64,000 nt of DNA from Methyloversatilis sp. (lineage in GTDB: Bacteria > Pseudomonadota > Gammaproteobacteria > Burkholderiales > Rhodocyclaceae), in assembly GCF_030698125.1 (NCBI RefSeq), contig NZ_JAUYNV010000005.1, positions 1-64,000 of the forward strand, written 5' to 3'. Shown one piece after another: positions 1 to 9,987 of this stretch. The position numbers and the translations under genes are program-made. Position 1 is the stretch's first letter. Each line of letters starts with the position of its first letter. The notes beneath the pieces are model-generated. The model had not been told where the DNA came from. It searched no databases and worked only from the letters and a program-made list of their open reading frames with translations.

Positions 1-21
1 TGTCCTCATGACAGCGTTCTC

Positions 22-306
22 ATGAATTCGACTCACGATGAGCGGGAATCGCCTCGCGCCTTCTCCGGTGTCGACCGTCTGTACGGACGAGGGGCGCTGG
101 TTGCACTCGAGCGCGCAGCCATACTCGTCGTCGGCATCGGCATCGGCGGCGTCGGTTCGTGGGCAACTGAAGCGCTGGCACGAAACGGCGTCGGCCGCAT
201 CGCAGGACACCAACGGGGGGCTGTGCTATCCTCCAAGGCTATCCAAGGCTTCAATGCAGGTGCCTGTTTGCCTGTTTTTTTCAATCGATTCAAGGATATT
301 GGCTGA
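22..306 (+). pseudogene. tcdA: 5' remnant of tcdA (tRNA threonylcarbamoyladenosine dehydratase)
   Basis: Residues about 13-61 of this 94-aa reading frame match the N-terminus of the TcdA/CsdL family, which makes cyclic t6A in tRNA. The F-GV-RLYG start and the GGVGSW-EALARNGVGRI nucleotide-binding segment are visible. The usual GIGGVGSW motif reads GIGIGGVGSW, as if GGCATC had been duplicated. Similarity ends near base 205, where the family normally continues into its acidic strand after the Rossmann glycines, and the frame runs out at the tig start. The adenylation core and C-terminal half are absent, so this cannot be a working enzyme. I read it as a decayed or deletion-truncated gene; a start-only fragment outside the window is excluded because the 5' end is here. 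Confidence 0.65.
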
Positions 307-1607
307 TGGCTCAGAGCACCTCTACGACAAACTCCCTCGAGCGGACAATCAATATGTCCGTTGTTGCCGCCGACGTCGAAAAAGATGTTGCCGCCCGACT
401 CGTCAAGATGGCACGTACGATAAAGATGCCGGGTTTTCGTCCGGGAAAAGTTCCAATGAAGCTGGTGCAGCAACAATTTGCCGCCCAAGCACGCTCCGAC
501 GCCTTCACGGAAGCCGTTCAGATTCAGTTTGGTAATGTAGTACGCGAGCAAAAGCTTCGGGTGGCCGGTAATCCGAAGATCGAAGCTCTTGAGTCGGCCG
601 TGCCCGGGCAAATTGCGTTCAGTGCGACTTTTCAAGTGTATCCGGACATCGAACTCGCAGATTTATCCGATGCAACTCTTGAACGGGCGGTGCTTCCCGT
701 CGGTGATGGTGAAGTAGAGAAAACGATCGAGGTTCTCCGCAAGCAGCGCGTCACTTACTCCGCGGCCGCCAAGAAAGCAGCCAAGGAAGATCGTCTGACT
801 ATCGATTTTCGTGGGACCCAGGAAGGGGTGCCATTTGACGGTGGCGTTGCGGAGGATTTTCCGTTGGTGCTCGGTGCCGGATCGCTGTTGCCGGAATTTG
901 AAGTGAGCCTAGAAGGCATGGCGCAAGGTGAATCCAAAACTTTCCCGCTTACATTTCCCGACGACTATCAGGTTAAAGATCTGGCTGGTAAGACCGTTCA
1001 GTTCGAAGTGACAATCAAAACCGTCGAAGCCCCGTTGCTGCCGGCAATAGACGAAGAATTTGCGAAATCGCTCGGTGTTCCCTCCGGGGATGTTTCGTTG
1101 CTCAAGGCTGATGTTCGCACAAATCTGGAGCGCGAAGTCAAGAAGCGCCTCCATGCCCGTGTCAAGAATGAGGTCATGAATCTGCTGCTCGAACAGCATA
1201 CCTTTGATGTTCCGACTTCACTCTGTGAGCAGGAATCGCATCGGCTTGCCGAGGAGGCGTTGTCAAATCTCGCCTCGCGGGGAATGAACGTAAAGGACAT
1301 TCCTGTCGAGCCGACATGGTTCCTTGCGCAAGCCGAACGGCGAGTACGCCTTGGTTTGCTTGTTGCGGAAGCGGTGAAGAAGCACGAACTCTACGCAAAA
1401 CCGGAGCAGATCCGAGCCGTAGTTGAAGAACAGGCGCAAAGTTACGAGGATCCGGCTGATGTCGTCCGCTGGTACTACAGCGATACGCAACGCCTCGCTC
1501 AGGTCGAAGCGATGGTAGTTGAGGATAACGTGGTCGACTGGGTACTCGCGAAAGTCAAGACAACGCCGAAAACGGTCGAGTTCGACGAGTTGATGGCGTC
1601 TAACTGA
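306..1607 (+). CDS. tig: Trigger factor, ribosome-associated chaperone and prolyl isomerase
   Basis: Trigger factor binds the ribosome near the exit tunnel and shields nascent chains. The 433-aa length is normal for the family. The N-terminal ribosome-binding domain carries the signature GFRPGKVP (about residues 44-51), followed by the FKBP-like PPIase domain (about 150-245) and the helical C-terminal chaperone arms. The ATG at 306 is preceded by AAGGA at 292-296. It is the first gene of the conserved tig-clpP-clpX-lon order, with 88-97 bp to clpP and no terminator visible in between, so co-transcription is possible. Identification is secure. Confidence 0.97.
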   Translation: MAQSTSTTNSLERTINMSVVAADVEKDVAARLVKMARTIKMPGFRPGKVPMKLVQQQFAAQARSDAFTEAVQIQFGNVVREQKLRVAGNPKIEALESAVPGQIAFSATFQVYPDIELADLSDATLERAVLPVGDGEVEKTIEVLRKQRVTYSAAAKKAAKEDRLTIDFRGTQEGVPFDGGVAEDFPLVLGAGSLLPEFEVSLEGMAQGESKTFPLTFPDDYQVKDLAGKTVQFEVTIKTVEAPLLPAIDEEFAKSLGVPSGDVSLLKADVRTNLEREVKKRLHARVKNEVMNLLLEQHTFDVPTSLCEQESHRLAEEALSNLASRGMNVKDIPVEPTWFLAQAERRVRLGLLVAEAVKKHELYAKPEQIRAVVEEQAQSYEDPADVVRWYYSDTQRLAQVEAMVVEDNVVDWVLAKVKTTPKTVEFDELMASN

Positions 1608-1704
1608 CCCGAATCGTTGAGCGATCTGTTGGCGATCCAGAGCACAGGCCGGTAACCAGATAAACTTGGAGTAGGCATACCTGCTTCAACAAGGAGTGAA
1701 ACGA

Positions 1705-2322
1705 ATGATGTCGGAAACCGTAGGCTTGGGCCTCGTGCCCATGGTCATCGAGCAAAGTGGGCGTGGCGAAAGGGCGTATGACATCTACTCGCGCCTGTTG
1801 CGCGAGCGAGTCATTTTTCTTGTCGGCCCGGTGAATGACTCGACTGCGAACGTGATTGTTGCGCAGTTGTTGTTTCTCGAATCTGAAAATCCCGACAAGG
1901 ACATTTTCTTCTACATCAATTCACCTGGAGGGTCGGTCACCGCAGGGCTTTCGATTTACGACACGATGCAGTTCATCAAGCCTGCGGTGTCGACGCTGTG
2001 CATAGGACAGGCCGCCAGCATGGGGGCGTTCCTGTTGTCAGCGGGTGAAAAGGGCAAGCGTTTCTGTTTGCCGAACTCGCGCGTGATGATCCACCAACCG
2101 ATGGGCGGCTTTCAGGGGCAGGCTTCGGACATCGAGATACATGCCCGTGAAATTTTGACCTTGCGATCCCGGCTGAACGCAATCATGGCGCATCACACCG
2201 GTCAGCCGATTGAAACCATTGAGCGGGACACCGATCGCGACAACTTCCTGTCAGCGGAACAGTCCCGTGATTACGGCATCATTGACAAGGTACTGACGAC
2301 CCGCGCCGAAGGCACGACCTGA
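1705..2322 (+). CDS. clpP: ATP-dependent Clp protease proteolytic subunit ClpP
   Basis: ClpP forms the tetradecameric serine protease barrel that degrades proteins unfolded by ClpX or ClpA in the cytoplasm. The catalytic triad is complete: Ser105 in ASMGAF, His130 in MIHQP and Asp179 in DRDNF, with the same spacing as in E. coli. I chose the ATG at 1705 because AAGGAG at 1691-1696 sits 8 bases before it; the in-frame GTG at 1696 overlaps that Shine-Dalgarno sequence and is unlikely to be used. This gives 205 aa. clpX follows after 42 bp, the usual partner arrangement. Confidence 0.97.
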   Translation: MMSETVGLGLVPMVIEQSGRGERAYDIYSRLLRERVIFLVGPVNDSTANVIVAQLLFLESENPDKDIFFYINSPGGSVTAGLSIYDTMQFIKPAVSTLCIGQAASMGAFLLSAGEKGKRFCLPNSRVMIHQPMGGFQGQASDIEIHAREILTLRSRLNAIMAHHTGQPIETIERDTDRDNFLSAEQSRDYGIIDKVLTTRAEGTT

Positions 2323-2364
2323 TCCTTCACGCTATGCAGTGACTTTGAAGTCTGGAGTAGAGCC

Positions 2365-3630
<1,266 letters not shown>

Positions 3631-3676
3631 AGCCCGCGAGCCGGAGTCGTGTAGCGCGGGTGCGCCTTCCAGGTGG

Positions 3677-3704
3677 CTTGATTCGGGCATTGCCGCCCCA
3701 ATCT
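3677..3704 (+). promoter_or_regulatory. Sigma-32 (heat-shock) type promoter for lon
   Basis: CTTGATT at 3677-3683 and CCCCAATCT at 3696-3704 are separated by 12 bases. The known RpoH consensus is CTTGAAA, a spacer of roughly 11-16 bases, then CCCCATNT, so this is a close match. It sits about 30 bases before the lon ATG, and lon is a classic RpoH target. Assignment rests on motif match and position only. Confidence 0.65.
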
Positions 3705-3733
3705 GCCTGACACTGTCGCGTTAAGGAATATCA

Positions 3734-6148
3734 ATGTCCAGCCTCCAAACCGTCACGGAACAACTGGAGCTTCCACTCCTGCCGTTGAGGGATGTCGTCG
3801 TTTTCCCCCACATGGTCATCCCGCTTTTCGTGGGTCGTCCGAAGTCGATCAAGGCGCTGGAATCGGCGATGGAATCCGGCAAGAGCATCCTGCTTGTCGC
3901 CCAGAAGTCAGCCGCCAAGGACGATCCGAGTCCGGATGATCTTTACCGCATCGGCTGCGTCGCCAATATCCTGCAGATGTTGAAGCTGCCGGACGGCACC
4001 GTGAAGGTCCTTGTAGAAGGCACCCAGCGTGCGACCGTCGAAGACATTGTAGATATCAAGACGCTGTTCATGGCGAACATCACTACAGTTCCGGCCGTCG
4101 AGCAGACCTCGCACGAGATCGAGGCGATGCGCCGTGCGCTGATCGGCCAGTTCGACCAGTACGTCAAGTTGAACAAGAAGATCCCGCCGGAAATTCTGAC
4201 GTCGCTGTCGAGCATTGAAGAAGCGGGGCGTCTTGCAGACACCGTCGCAGCACACCTGCCGCTGAAGCTCGAGCAGAAGCAGGACATACTCGAACTGTTC
4301 GGCACCGGGGAGCGAATTGAGCGTCTGCTGTCGCAGCTGGAAACAGAACTCGACATCCTGCAGGTTGAAAAGCGCATCCGCGGTCGCGTGAAGCGGCAAA
4401 TGGAGAAGAGTCAGCGCGAGTACTACCTGAACGAGCAGGTGAAGGCTATCCAGAAGGAGTTGGGCGAGGGCGAGGACGGCGCAGATCTCGAAGAAATCGA
4501 GAAGAAAATCAAGGCCGCCGGCATGACAAAAGAAGCCATCGCCAAGGCGCAATCCGAACTGAAGAAGTTGAAGTTGATGTCGCCGATGTCGGCCGAAGCG
4601 ACCGTCGTGCGTAATTTCATCGAAACGCTGGTTGGCCTGCCCTGGCGCAAGAAGTCACGCATTTTCAAGGATCTTGCCGAGGCGGAGAAGGTGCTTGACC
4701 GCGACCATTACGGACTGGAAAAGGTTAAGGAGCGCATTCTCGAGTATCTGGCTGTGCAGCAGCGCGTAGACAAGCTTAAGGCGCCCATTTTGTGTCTGGT
4801 CGGCCCTCCGGGTGTAGGCAAGACTTCGCTCGGCCAGTCGATCGCCAAGGCGACGAACCGCAAGTTCGTGCGCATGGCGCTCGGTGGTGTGCGTGATGAG
4901 GCGGAAATTCGTGGGCACCGCCGGACTTACATCGGTTCGATGCCCGGCAAGATATTGCAGAATATGACCAAGGTGGCGGTAAAGAACCCTCTTTTCCTGC
5001 TTGATGAAGTCGACAAGATGGGGCAGGACTTCCGCGGTGACCCATCATCGGCCTTGCTGGAAGTCCTTGACCCCGAACAGAATTCAACCTTCGTCGATCA
5101 TTATGTCGAGGTCGAATACGACCTGTCGGACGTCATGTTCGTTGCGACGGCCAATACGCTGAACATTCCCGCACCTCTGCTCGATCGGATGGAAGTGATC
5201 CGCCTTTCGGGCTACACGGAGGATGAAAAGGTCAATATCAGCCAGCGCTATCTGGTTCCGAAACAGATCAAGAACAACGGTCTGAAGAAGGAAGAGATTT
5301 CGATCACTGAAGATGCCTTGCGCGACATCGTCCGCTACTACACACGGGAAGCCGGTGTGCGCGCACTTGAGCGCGAAGTGTCGAAGATCTGCCGCAAGGT
5401 CGTCAAAGGTCTGGTGCTCAAGAAGCGTTCGTCGAAGATCATCATCAATGCAAAGAACCTGGACAAGTTCCTCGGCGTCCGTCGCTATACCTTCGGCATA
5501 GCGGAAAAGGACAATCAGGTTGGTCAGGTGACGGGTCTGGCGTGGACGGAAGTTGGCGGCGAACTGCTGACGATCGAGGTCGCGACGATGCCGGGCAAGG
5601 GGGTCGTGCAGCGCACGGGTTCGCTTGGTGACGTGATGAAGGAATCGGTGGAGACTGCGCGCTCCGTCGTCCGCTCTCGCGCTCGTCGTTTGGGTATCAA
5701 GGACGAAGTATTCGAAAAGGTCGATCTTCACGTGCATTTCCCCGAAGGTGCGACGCCCAAGGACGGACCGTCCGCAGGCATCGCCATCACGACTGCGCTG
5801 GTGTCTGCTCTCAGCGGGATTCCCGTGCGGGCCGATGTAGCCATGACGGGTGAAATCACGCTGCGTGGTGAGGTACTGGGCATTGGCGGGCTGAAGGAAA
5901 AGCTGCTTGCTGCTGTCCGCGGTGGTATCCGTACAGCATTGATTCCGCACGAAAATGTGAAGGATCTTGCGGACATGCCCGATACGCTGAAAAACTCGAT
6001 CGAAATCGTTTCGGTCAGGTGGATCGACGAGGTGCTCGAACGTGCGCTGGAGCGCAAGCCCGACGCGCTGCCGGACGCCGATCCCGCGGCACCGATTGCC
6101 AAAGTCGAGGACGCCGCGGTTGCCGCCGCTACGGTCATCACTCACTGA
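3734..6148 (+). CDS. lon: ATP-dependent protease Lon
   Basis: Lon is a homohexameric AAA+ serine protease that removes misfolded and regulatory proteins in the cytoplasm. This 804-aa protein has the N-terminal LON substrate domain (about 1-210), a coiled linker, the ATPase module with Walker A GPPGVGKT at about residue 357, and the C-terminal peptidase domain. The Ser-Lys dyad is intact: Ser680 in PKDGPSAG and Lys723 in GGLKEK, the same 43-residue spacing as in E. coli. A sigma-32-like promoter precedes it and a strong terminator follows. The C-terminal tail is Ala/Pro rich and not conserved. Confidence 0.97.
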   Translation: MSSLQTVTEQLELPLLPLRDVVVFPHMVIPLFVGRPKSIKALESAMESGKSILLVAQKSAAKDDPSPDDLYRIGCVANILQMLKLPDGTVKVLVEGTQRATVEDIVDIKTLFMANITTVPAVEQTSHEIEAMRRALIGQFDQYVKLNKKIPPEILTSLSSIEEAGRLADTVAAHLPLKLEQKQDILELFGTGERIERLLSQLETELDILQVEKRIRGRVKRQMEKSQREYYLNEQVKAIQKELGEGEDGADLEEIEKKIKAAGMTKEAIAKAQSELKKLKLMSPMSAEATVVRNFIETLVGLPWRKKSRIFKDLAEAEKVLDRDHYGLEKVKERILEYLAVQQRVDKLKAPILCLVGPPGVGKTSLGQSIAKATNRKFVRMALGGVRDEAEIRGHRRTYIGSMPGKILQNMTKVAVKNPLFLLDEVDKMGQDFRGDPSSALLEVLDPEQNSTFVDHYVEVEYDLSDVMFVATANTLNIPAPLLDRMEVIRLSGYTEDEKVNISQRYLVPKQIKNNGLKKEEISITEDALRDIVRYYTREAGVRALEREVSKICRKVVKGLVLKKRSSKIIINAKNLDKFLGVRRYTFGIAEKDNQVGQVTGLAWTEVGGELLTIEVATMPGKGVVQRTGSLGDVMKESVETARSVVRSRARRLGIKDEVFEKVDLHVHFPEGATPKDGPSAGIAITTALVSALSGIPVRADVAMTGEITLRGEVLGIGGLKEKLLAAVRGGIRTALIPHENVKDLADMPDTLKNSIEIVSVRWIDEVLERALERKPDALPDADPAAPIAKVEDAAVAAATVITH

Positions 6149-6164
6149 CAGTCCGCACCACTAC

Positions 6165-6207
6165 AGCCCGCGACACCTCTTGTGAGGTATCATCGCGGGC
6201 TGTTTTT
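6165..6207 (+). terminator. Rho-independent terminator after lon
   Basis: A long inverted repeat starts with AGCCCGCGA and closes with TCGCGGGCT. It encloses a second complementary pair, ACCTC/GAGGT, and is followed by five T residues. It begins 16 bases after the lon stop codon and separates lon from the tRNA pair. Confidence 0.85.
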
Positions 6208-6238
6208 CGCAGTGCCCGAAGCTCGCGCAGGAATCGGC

Positions 6239-6314
6239 GGGTGCTTAGCTCAGTTGGTAGAGCGTCGCCCTTACAAGGCGAATGTCGGCGGTTCGAGCCC
6301 GTCAGCACCCACCA
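6239..6314 (+). tRNA. tRNA-Val (anticodon TAC)
   Basis: The acceptor arms GGGTGCT and AGCACCC pair perfectly. The D arm, the anticodon loop CTTACAA (anticodon TAC) and the T arm GGTTCGAGCC are all present, and the 3' CCA is encoded. Length with CCA is 76 nt. Confidence 0.95.
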
Positions 6315-6318
6315 GAAC

Positions 6319-6395
6319 GGAGTGGTAGTTCAGTTGGTTAGAATACCGGCCTGTCACGCCGGGGGTCGCGGGTTCGAGTCCCGTCCACTCCGCCA
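6319..6395 (+). tRNA. tRNA-Asp (anticodon GTC)
   Basis: The acceptor arms GGAGTGG and CCACTCC pair. The anticodon loop CTGTCAC gives GTC, the T arm contains GGTTCGAGTCC, and CCA is encoded. It follows tRNA-Val by four bases, so the two are very probably processed from one precursor. Length is 77 nt. Confidence 0.95.
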
Positions 6396-6407
6396 AAACT
6401 GACAGCG

Positions 6408-6430
6408 GGCGAACCTGGGTTCGCCTTTTT
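6408..6430 (+). terminator. Rho-independent terminator after the tRNA pair
   Basis: GGCGAACC and GGTTCGCC form an 8-bp perfect inverted repeat followed by TTTTT. It lies 13 bases after tRNA-Asp and 44 bases before ppiD. Confidence 0.75.
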
Positions 6431-6473
6431 CATTTTTCGCGCCTGCTGTACGCAGGCCCCGCGAAAGGTCTTT

Positions 6474-8378
6474 ATGTTTGATGCGGTTCGCAACAACAAG
6501 CGCGTCGTCCAGGGTGTCCTGTTGCTGATGATCCTGCCGTTCGCGTTCTTCGGCGTCGAATCCTATGTAAACAGCGACGTGCAGCGTGAAGATGCCGCGG
6601 TTGTCGGCGGTGCGAAGATTGCGCAGGAGGAATTCACGGCGGCCTTGCGCGACCAGCAGGACAGGTTGCGCGAAATGATGGGCGAGGAATTTGACCCGAA
6701 GATCATGGAACGTGCAGAGGTGCGCCGCCAGGCGCTTGATGGTCTGGTGAGCCAGCGCTTGCTGATCCAGGAAGCACAGCGCACAAACCTGACCGTACCC
6801 GATGCACGCATGAGCCAGATCATCGCCGCGATTCCCGGTTTTCAGGTTGATGGCAAATTTTCCGAGGCGCGTTTTGACCAGGTTGCGCAGTCGCAGGGGT
6901 ACAGCCGCGACGGGCTGCTGGCTCGCATCCGTCAGGATCTTTTGATTCGCCAGCTTTATGCCGGGATTGCCGGAAGTTCGTTCGTTCCCGCATCGCTCGC
7001 GAAGCGCTGGGCGCAAATGCAGCAGGAACAGCGCGAAGTCAGCGAGGCGGTGATCACGCCGTTCGAGTTCATCGAGCAGATCGCGATCACACCTGAGCAG
7101 GTGCGCGAGTATTACGACGAGAACCTGAAGCAGTTCGAGGTCCCCGAACAGGTCAAGGTGGAATATCTGACGCTGAGCGAAGCCGCGCTCGCCGCAACGA
7201 TGGACGTGAGCGAAGAAGACATCCGGAAAACCTACGAAGCGGATCAGTCGCGCTACATGCAGGGCGAAGAACGCAAGGCCAGTCACATCCTGTTGACGAT
7301 CGACGCATCGGCCAGCCCGGAGGAGCGCGCCGCGGTTCGCACCAAGGCCGAGGCGCTGCTCAAGACGCTGCGCGCCGATCCGTCAAAGTTCGCCGAATTG
7401 GCAAAGGAGAACTCGCAGGATCCCGGCTCGAAGGACGCGGGTGGCGATCTGGGCTATTTCGGACGTGGAACGATGGTGAAGCCATTCGAAGATGCCGTGT
7501 TCGCGCTCAAGCCGGGCCAGATCAGCGGTGTCATCGATTCGGATTTCGGCGTGCACATCATTCAGCTCACCGAAGTCCGTGGCGGGCAGGGTAAGACGCT
7601 GGACGAGGCGCGGGCGGAAATTGCCGACGAACTGAAGAAGCAGTCGGCGCGCCGTAAATTTGCCGAACTGGCCGAAGTATTCAGCAACACGGTGTATGAG
7701 CAGGCTGATTCACTGGCACCGGCCGCTGAAAAGCTCGGCCTCCAGGTGAAAACCAGCCCGTTGATTCCCAAAGGCTTCCTGATGCCCGCACCGTTCGACA
7801 ATGAAAAATTGCGTGACGCAATTTTCTCGGAAGACGCAGTAAAGAACCGCCGAAACACACAGGCGATCGAAACGGCTTCCAATACGCTGGTATCCGCGCG
7901 TGTCATCGAGCAACTGCCGGCTTCAGTCAAACCGTTCGAAGACGTGCAGGCGGAAATTGAAAAGCAGCTTGGTCTTGCGGCCGGAGAAAAGATGGCGCGC
8001 GAGCGTGGCGAGGCCGCCATCGCCAAATTGAAGGCGGGAGAAAATGCGCCGTTGAACTGGTCGCCGCCGCAGGATGTGTCGCGCGCACAGGCGCAGGGAC
8101 CGGCTGCGGAGATGGTGCGTGCCATCTTCAATGCGCCTGCCGACGCGCTGCCGGCCTATCTTGGATTCCCGATGGGTAACGGAGGCTATGCGGTGTTCCG
8201 CATAAGCGCAGTGAAGCAGCCGAAGGAAGCGCTGGACCCGCAGCGCATCGAGGCGATCAAGGCCCAACTCGACCAGACCGTTTCGCAGGATGACTTTGCC
8301 GCCTATCTGGGCTCGCTGCGCCAGCGTTATCCGGTCACCATCAACAGCAAGGTGATCGAAGCGGTGAAGCAGCAGTAG
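6474..8378 (+). CDS. ppiD: Peptidyl-prolyl cis-trans isomerase PpiD, membrane-anchored periplasmic chaperone
   Basis: PpiD is tethered at the Sec translocon and assists folding of exported proteins. The 634-aa protein begins with a short cytoplasmic stretch and one membrane helix (about residues 10-31). A SurA-type N-terminal chaperone region follows, then one parvulin domain (about 265-365) containing KASHILL and [13 protein letters not shown]. The family length of about 620-640 aa is matched. It lies downstream of lon as in many proteobacteria, but hupB, which usually sits between lon and ppiD, is not here. A bidirectional terminator follows. Confidence 0.93.
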   Translation: MFDAVRNNKRVVQGVLLLMILPFAFFGVESYVNSDVQREDAAVVGGAKIAQEEFTAALRDQQDRLREMMGEEFDPKIMERAEVRRQALDGLVSQRLLIQEAQRTNLTVPDARMSQIIAAIPGFQVDGKFSEARFDQVAQSQGYSRDGLLARIRQDLLIRQLYAGIAGSSFVPASLAKRWAQMQQEQREVSEAVITPFEFIEQIAITPEQVREYYDENLKQFEVPEQVKVEYLTLSEAALAATMDVSEEDIRKTYEADQSRYMQGEERKASHILLTIDASASPEERAAVRTKAEALLKTLRADPSKFAELAKENSQDPGSKDAGGDLGYFGRGTMVKPFEDAVFALKPGQISGVIDSDFGVHIIQLTEVRGGQGKTLDEARAEIADELKKQSARRKFAELAEVFSNTVYEQADSLAPAAEKLGLQVKTSPLIPKGFLMPAPFDNEKLRDAIFSEDAVKNRRNTQAIETASNTLVSARVIEQLPASVKPFEDVQAEIEKQLGLAAGEKMARERGEAAIAKLKAGENAPLNWSPPQDVSRAQAQGPAAEMVRAIFNAPADALPAYLGFPMGNGGYAVFRISAVKQPKEALDPQRIEAIKAQLDQTVSQDDFAAYLGSLRQRYPVTINSKVIEAVKQQ

Positions 8379-8400
8379 CCATGGTGCACACGCACAAAAA

Positions 8401-8426
8401 AGGCCGCCTTGAAGGCGGCCTTTTTT
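8401..8426. terminator. Bidirectional terminator between ppiD and the convergent tetR gene
   Basis: AGGCCGCC and GGCGGCCT form an 8-bp stem with a 5-base loop. It is followed by TTTTT on the plus strand and preceded by an A run, which gives U residues for the minus-strand transcript. It can serve both convergent genes. Confidence 0.85.
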
Positions 8427-8438
8427 GTGCGTGCATCG

Positions 8439-9074
8439 TCAGCCTGCCGGATCCGGCACCGGTGCGTTGCGCAGGCCAACCAAAAAGGTATCTACCAGCC
8501 ATGGCGCGGACTTCTGCAGGTCGAAGTCGCGCCGTTCGATCCAGCTGCGCATCAGCCCGCCAATGAAAGCGTGCATCGCCTCCGCAGTTTCCCGTGGTGG
8601 AAGGTGCAGGGGCAATTGCCCGATGCGCACCGCCGCGCCGAAGACAACTTCGAGCATATCGATGCAGCGGCTGTGGGTTTCGAGTTCGCGGCTGCGCAGG
8701 CGGTCAAAATCCGGCCCGCCATCCAGCTTGCAGAACTTGATTTCAAAAACTGCCTGAACGCGTTCGCAGTCAGTCAGCATGCGCAGCACGCGGATCGCGT
8801 CATTGCGCAAAAAGCCGAGCGGATCAGTGCCTGGATCGGCTGCGAGGTCGCCGAGCATGGCCTGCATCGGCGTTGTGACGCGCTCGCACACCGCCTCGAA
8901 AATGTCCGCCTTGTTTTCGAAGTGCCAGTACACCGCACCACGCGTATGCCCTGCGTTTTTTGCGATGTCGTCCAACGTGGTGCCCGCAACCCCCTTTTCA
9001 CGAAAGCAGCGTTCTGCGGCATCAAGAAGCTGCAACCTCGTTGCTTCAGCTTCTTCTTTGGTGCGTCGGACCAT
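8439..9074 (-). CDS. TetR/AcrR family transcriptional regulator
   Basis: This is a 211-aa repressor-type protein. The N-terminal helix-turn-helix domain (about residues 1-60) reads VAGTTLDDIAKNAG then TRGAVYWHF, which is typical of the AcrR/TtgR/MexR-like TetR branch that senses hydrophobic compounds and represses RND efflux pumps. The C-terminal ligand domain is of the AcrR_C type. The start chosen is the ATG at 9074; the TTG nine bases upstream would add three residues. No efflux genes are adjacent, so the target is unknown. The gap to the divergent kbp gene probably holds its operator. Confidence 0.85.
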   Translation of the reverse strand: MVRRTKEEAEATRLQLLDAAERCFREKGVAGTTLDDIAKNAGHTRGAVYWHFENKADIFEAVCERVTTPMQAMLGDLAADPGTDPLGFLRNDAIRVLRMLTDCERVQAVFEIKFCKLDGGPDFDRLRSRELETHSRCIDMLEVVFGAAVRIGQLPLHLPPRETAEAMHAFIGGLMRSWIERRDFDLQKSAPWLVDTFLVGLRNAPVPDPAG

Positions 9075-9247
9075 ATGAGGCAATCTTTTTTACAAACAAG
9101 CTTGAATGTATATAAGTACGCGCGACGCGTCAAACGCGCCTGTGGCGACCGTGCATCTATCCTACGCCAGAGGTTTCCATGGCCTGCTTTGTGGCTCGGC
9201 TATCATGAAGCCGCCACAACATCGTCACTACACCACAGGAGCACGAC

Positions 9248-9751
9248 ATGGGATTGCTGAATTTTCTTAAAGATGCGGGCGAAAAGCTCTTCGGTTCCGG
9301 TGAGGCCAAAGCTGCAACCGAACAGGTCAAGGCGGCTCCAACACCGGAAAACCGCGCGAAACTCGACCGCGCCGCCGGTGACGCCATCAAGACGTATATC
9401 GAAAAGCTGGGCTTGTCGGCCACAGCGCTCGACGTGTCCTTTGACGGCAGTACCTCAACGTGCACGGTCTCGGGAACCTGCGCCGATCAGGCGACGCGCG
9501 AGCGCATCGTGCTGTCGGCCGGCAATGTAGCCGGCGTGTCCTCGGTGCAGGATCAGCTCAATGTGCTCAACCTCGAACCGGAAGCGCAATATCACGACGT
9601 GAAGTCAGGCGACAACCTGTCGAAGATCGCCAAGACCTATTACGGCGACGCCAACAAGTACCCGCTGATCTTCGAAGCCAACCGACCGATGTTGTCGCAT
9701 CCGGACAAGATCTATCCCGGGCAGAAGCTGCGTATTCCGCCCAAGCCCTGA
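9248..9751 (+). CDS. kbp: Potassium-binding protein Kbp (BON and LysM domains)
   Basis: The 167-aa sequence follows E. coli Kbp (YgaU) from end to end. It starts MGLLNFLKDAGEKL, has a BON domain (about residues 45-105) and a C-terminal LysM domain (about 115-165) ending DKIYPGQKLRIP. Kbp is a cytoplasmic sensor-like protein that binds K+ and helps cells grow under high potassium. It has no signal peptide here, in agreement with the family. A good ribosome site, ACAGGAG, precedes the ATG. The alanine/glutamate-rich linker after residue 17 is longer than in E. coli. Confidence 0.88.
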   Translation: MGLLNFLKDAGEKLFGSGEAKAATEQVKAAPTPENRAKLDRAAGDAIKTYIEKLGLSATALDVSFDGSTSTCTVSGTCADQATRERIVLSAGNVAGVSSVQDQLNVLNLEPEAQYHDVKSGDNLSKIAKTYYGDANKYPLIFEANRPMLSHPDKIYPGQKLRIPPKP

Positions 9752-9771
9752 TCATCCTCACACCCGCAAGG

Positions 9772-9803
9772 CAAAAAAAAGCCCGAACCTTGGTTCGGGC
9801 TTT
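9772..9803. terminator. Terminator shared by kbp and the reverse-strand tRNA-Val
   Basis: GCCCGAACC and GGTTCGGGC form a 9-bp perfect stem. The A run at 9773-9780 gives a long U tract for the minus-strand transcript, so it best serves the tRNA. On the plus strand only TTT follows. Confidence 0.75.
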
Positions 9804-9809
9804 CAAGAT

Positions 9810-9884
9810 TGGTGGGCAGTACTGGGATCGAACCAGTGACCCCCGCCGTGTGAAGGCGGTGCTCTACCGCTGAGCTAACTGCCC
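9810..9884 (-). tRNA. tRNA-Val (anticodon CAC)
   Basis: Read on the minus strand, the acceptor arms GGGCAGT and ACTGCCC pair. The anticodon stem CCGCC/GGCGG encloses TTCACAC, giving anticodon CAC, and the T arm contains GGTTCGATCCC. CCA is encoded at 9812-9810. Length is 75 nt. This is the second valine isoacceptor in the window and reads GUG codons, which are frequent in this high-GC genome. Confidence 0.93.
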
Positions 9885-9987
9885 TGCATTCGTGACAGGG
9901 CGCGAATACTAGCGGTTAAGCGAAGTGCCGTCAAATGGCCGCTGCGCTGGCGGTACAATCGCGCGCTCCTCTTTCGCAGGCATTGCC

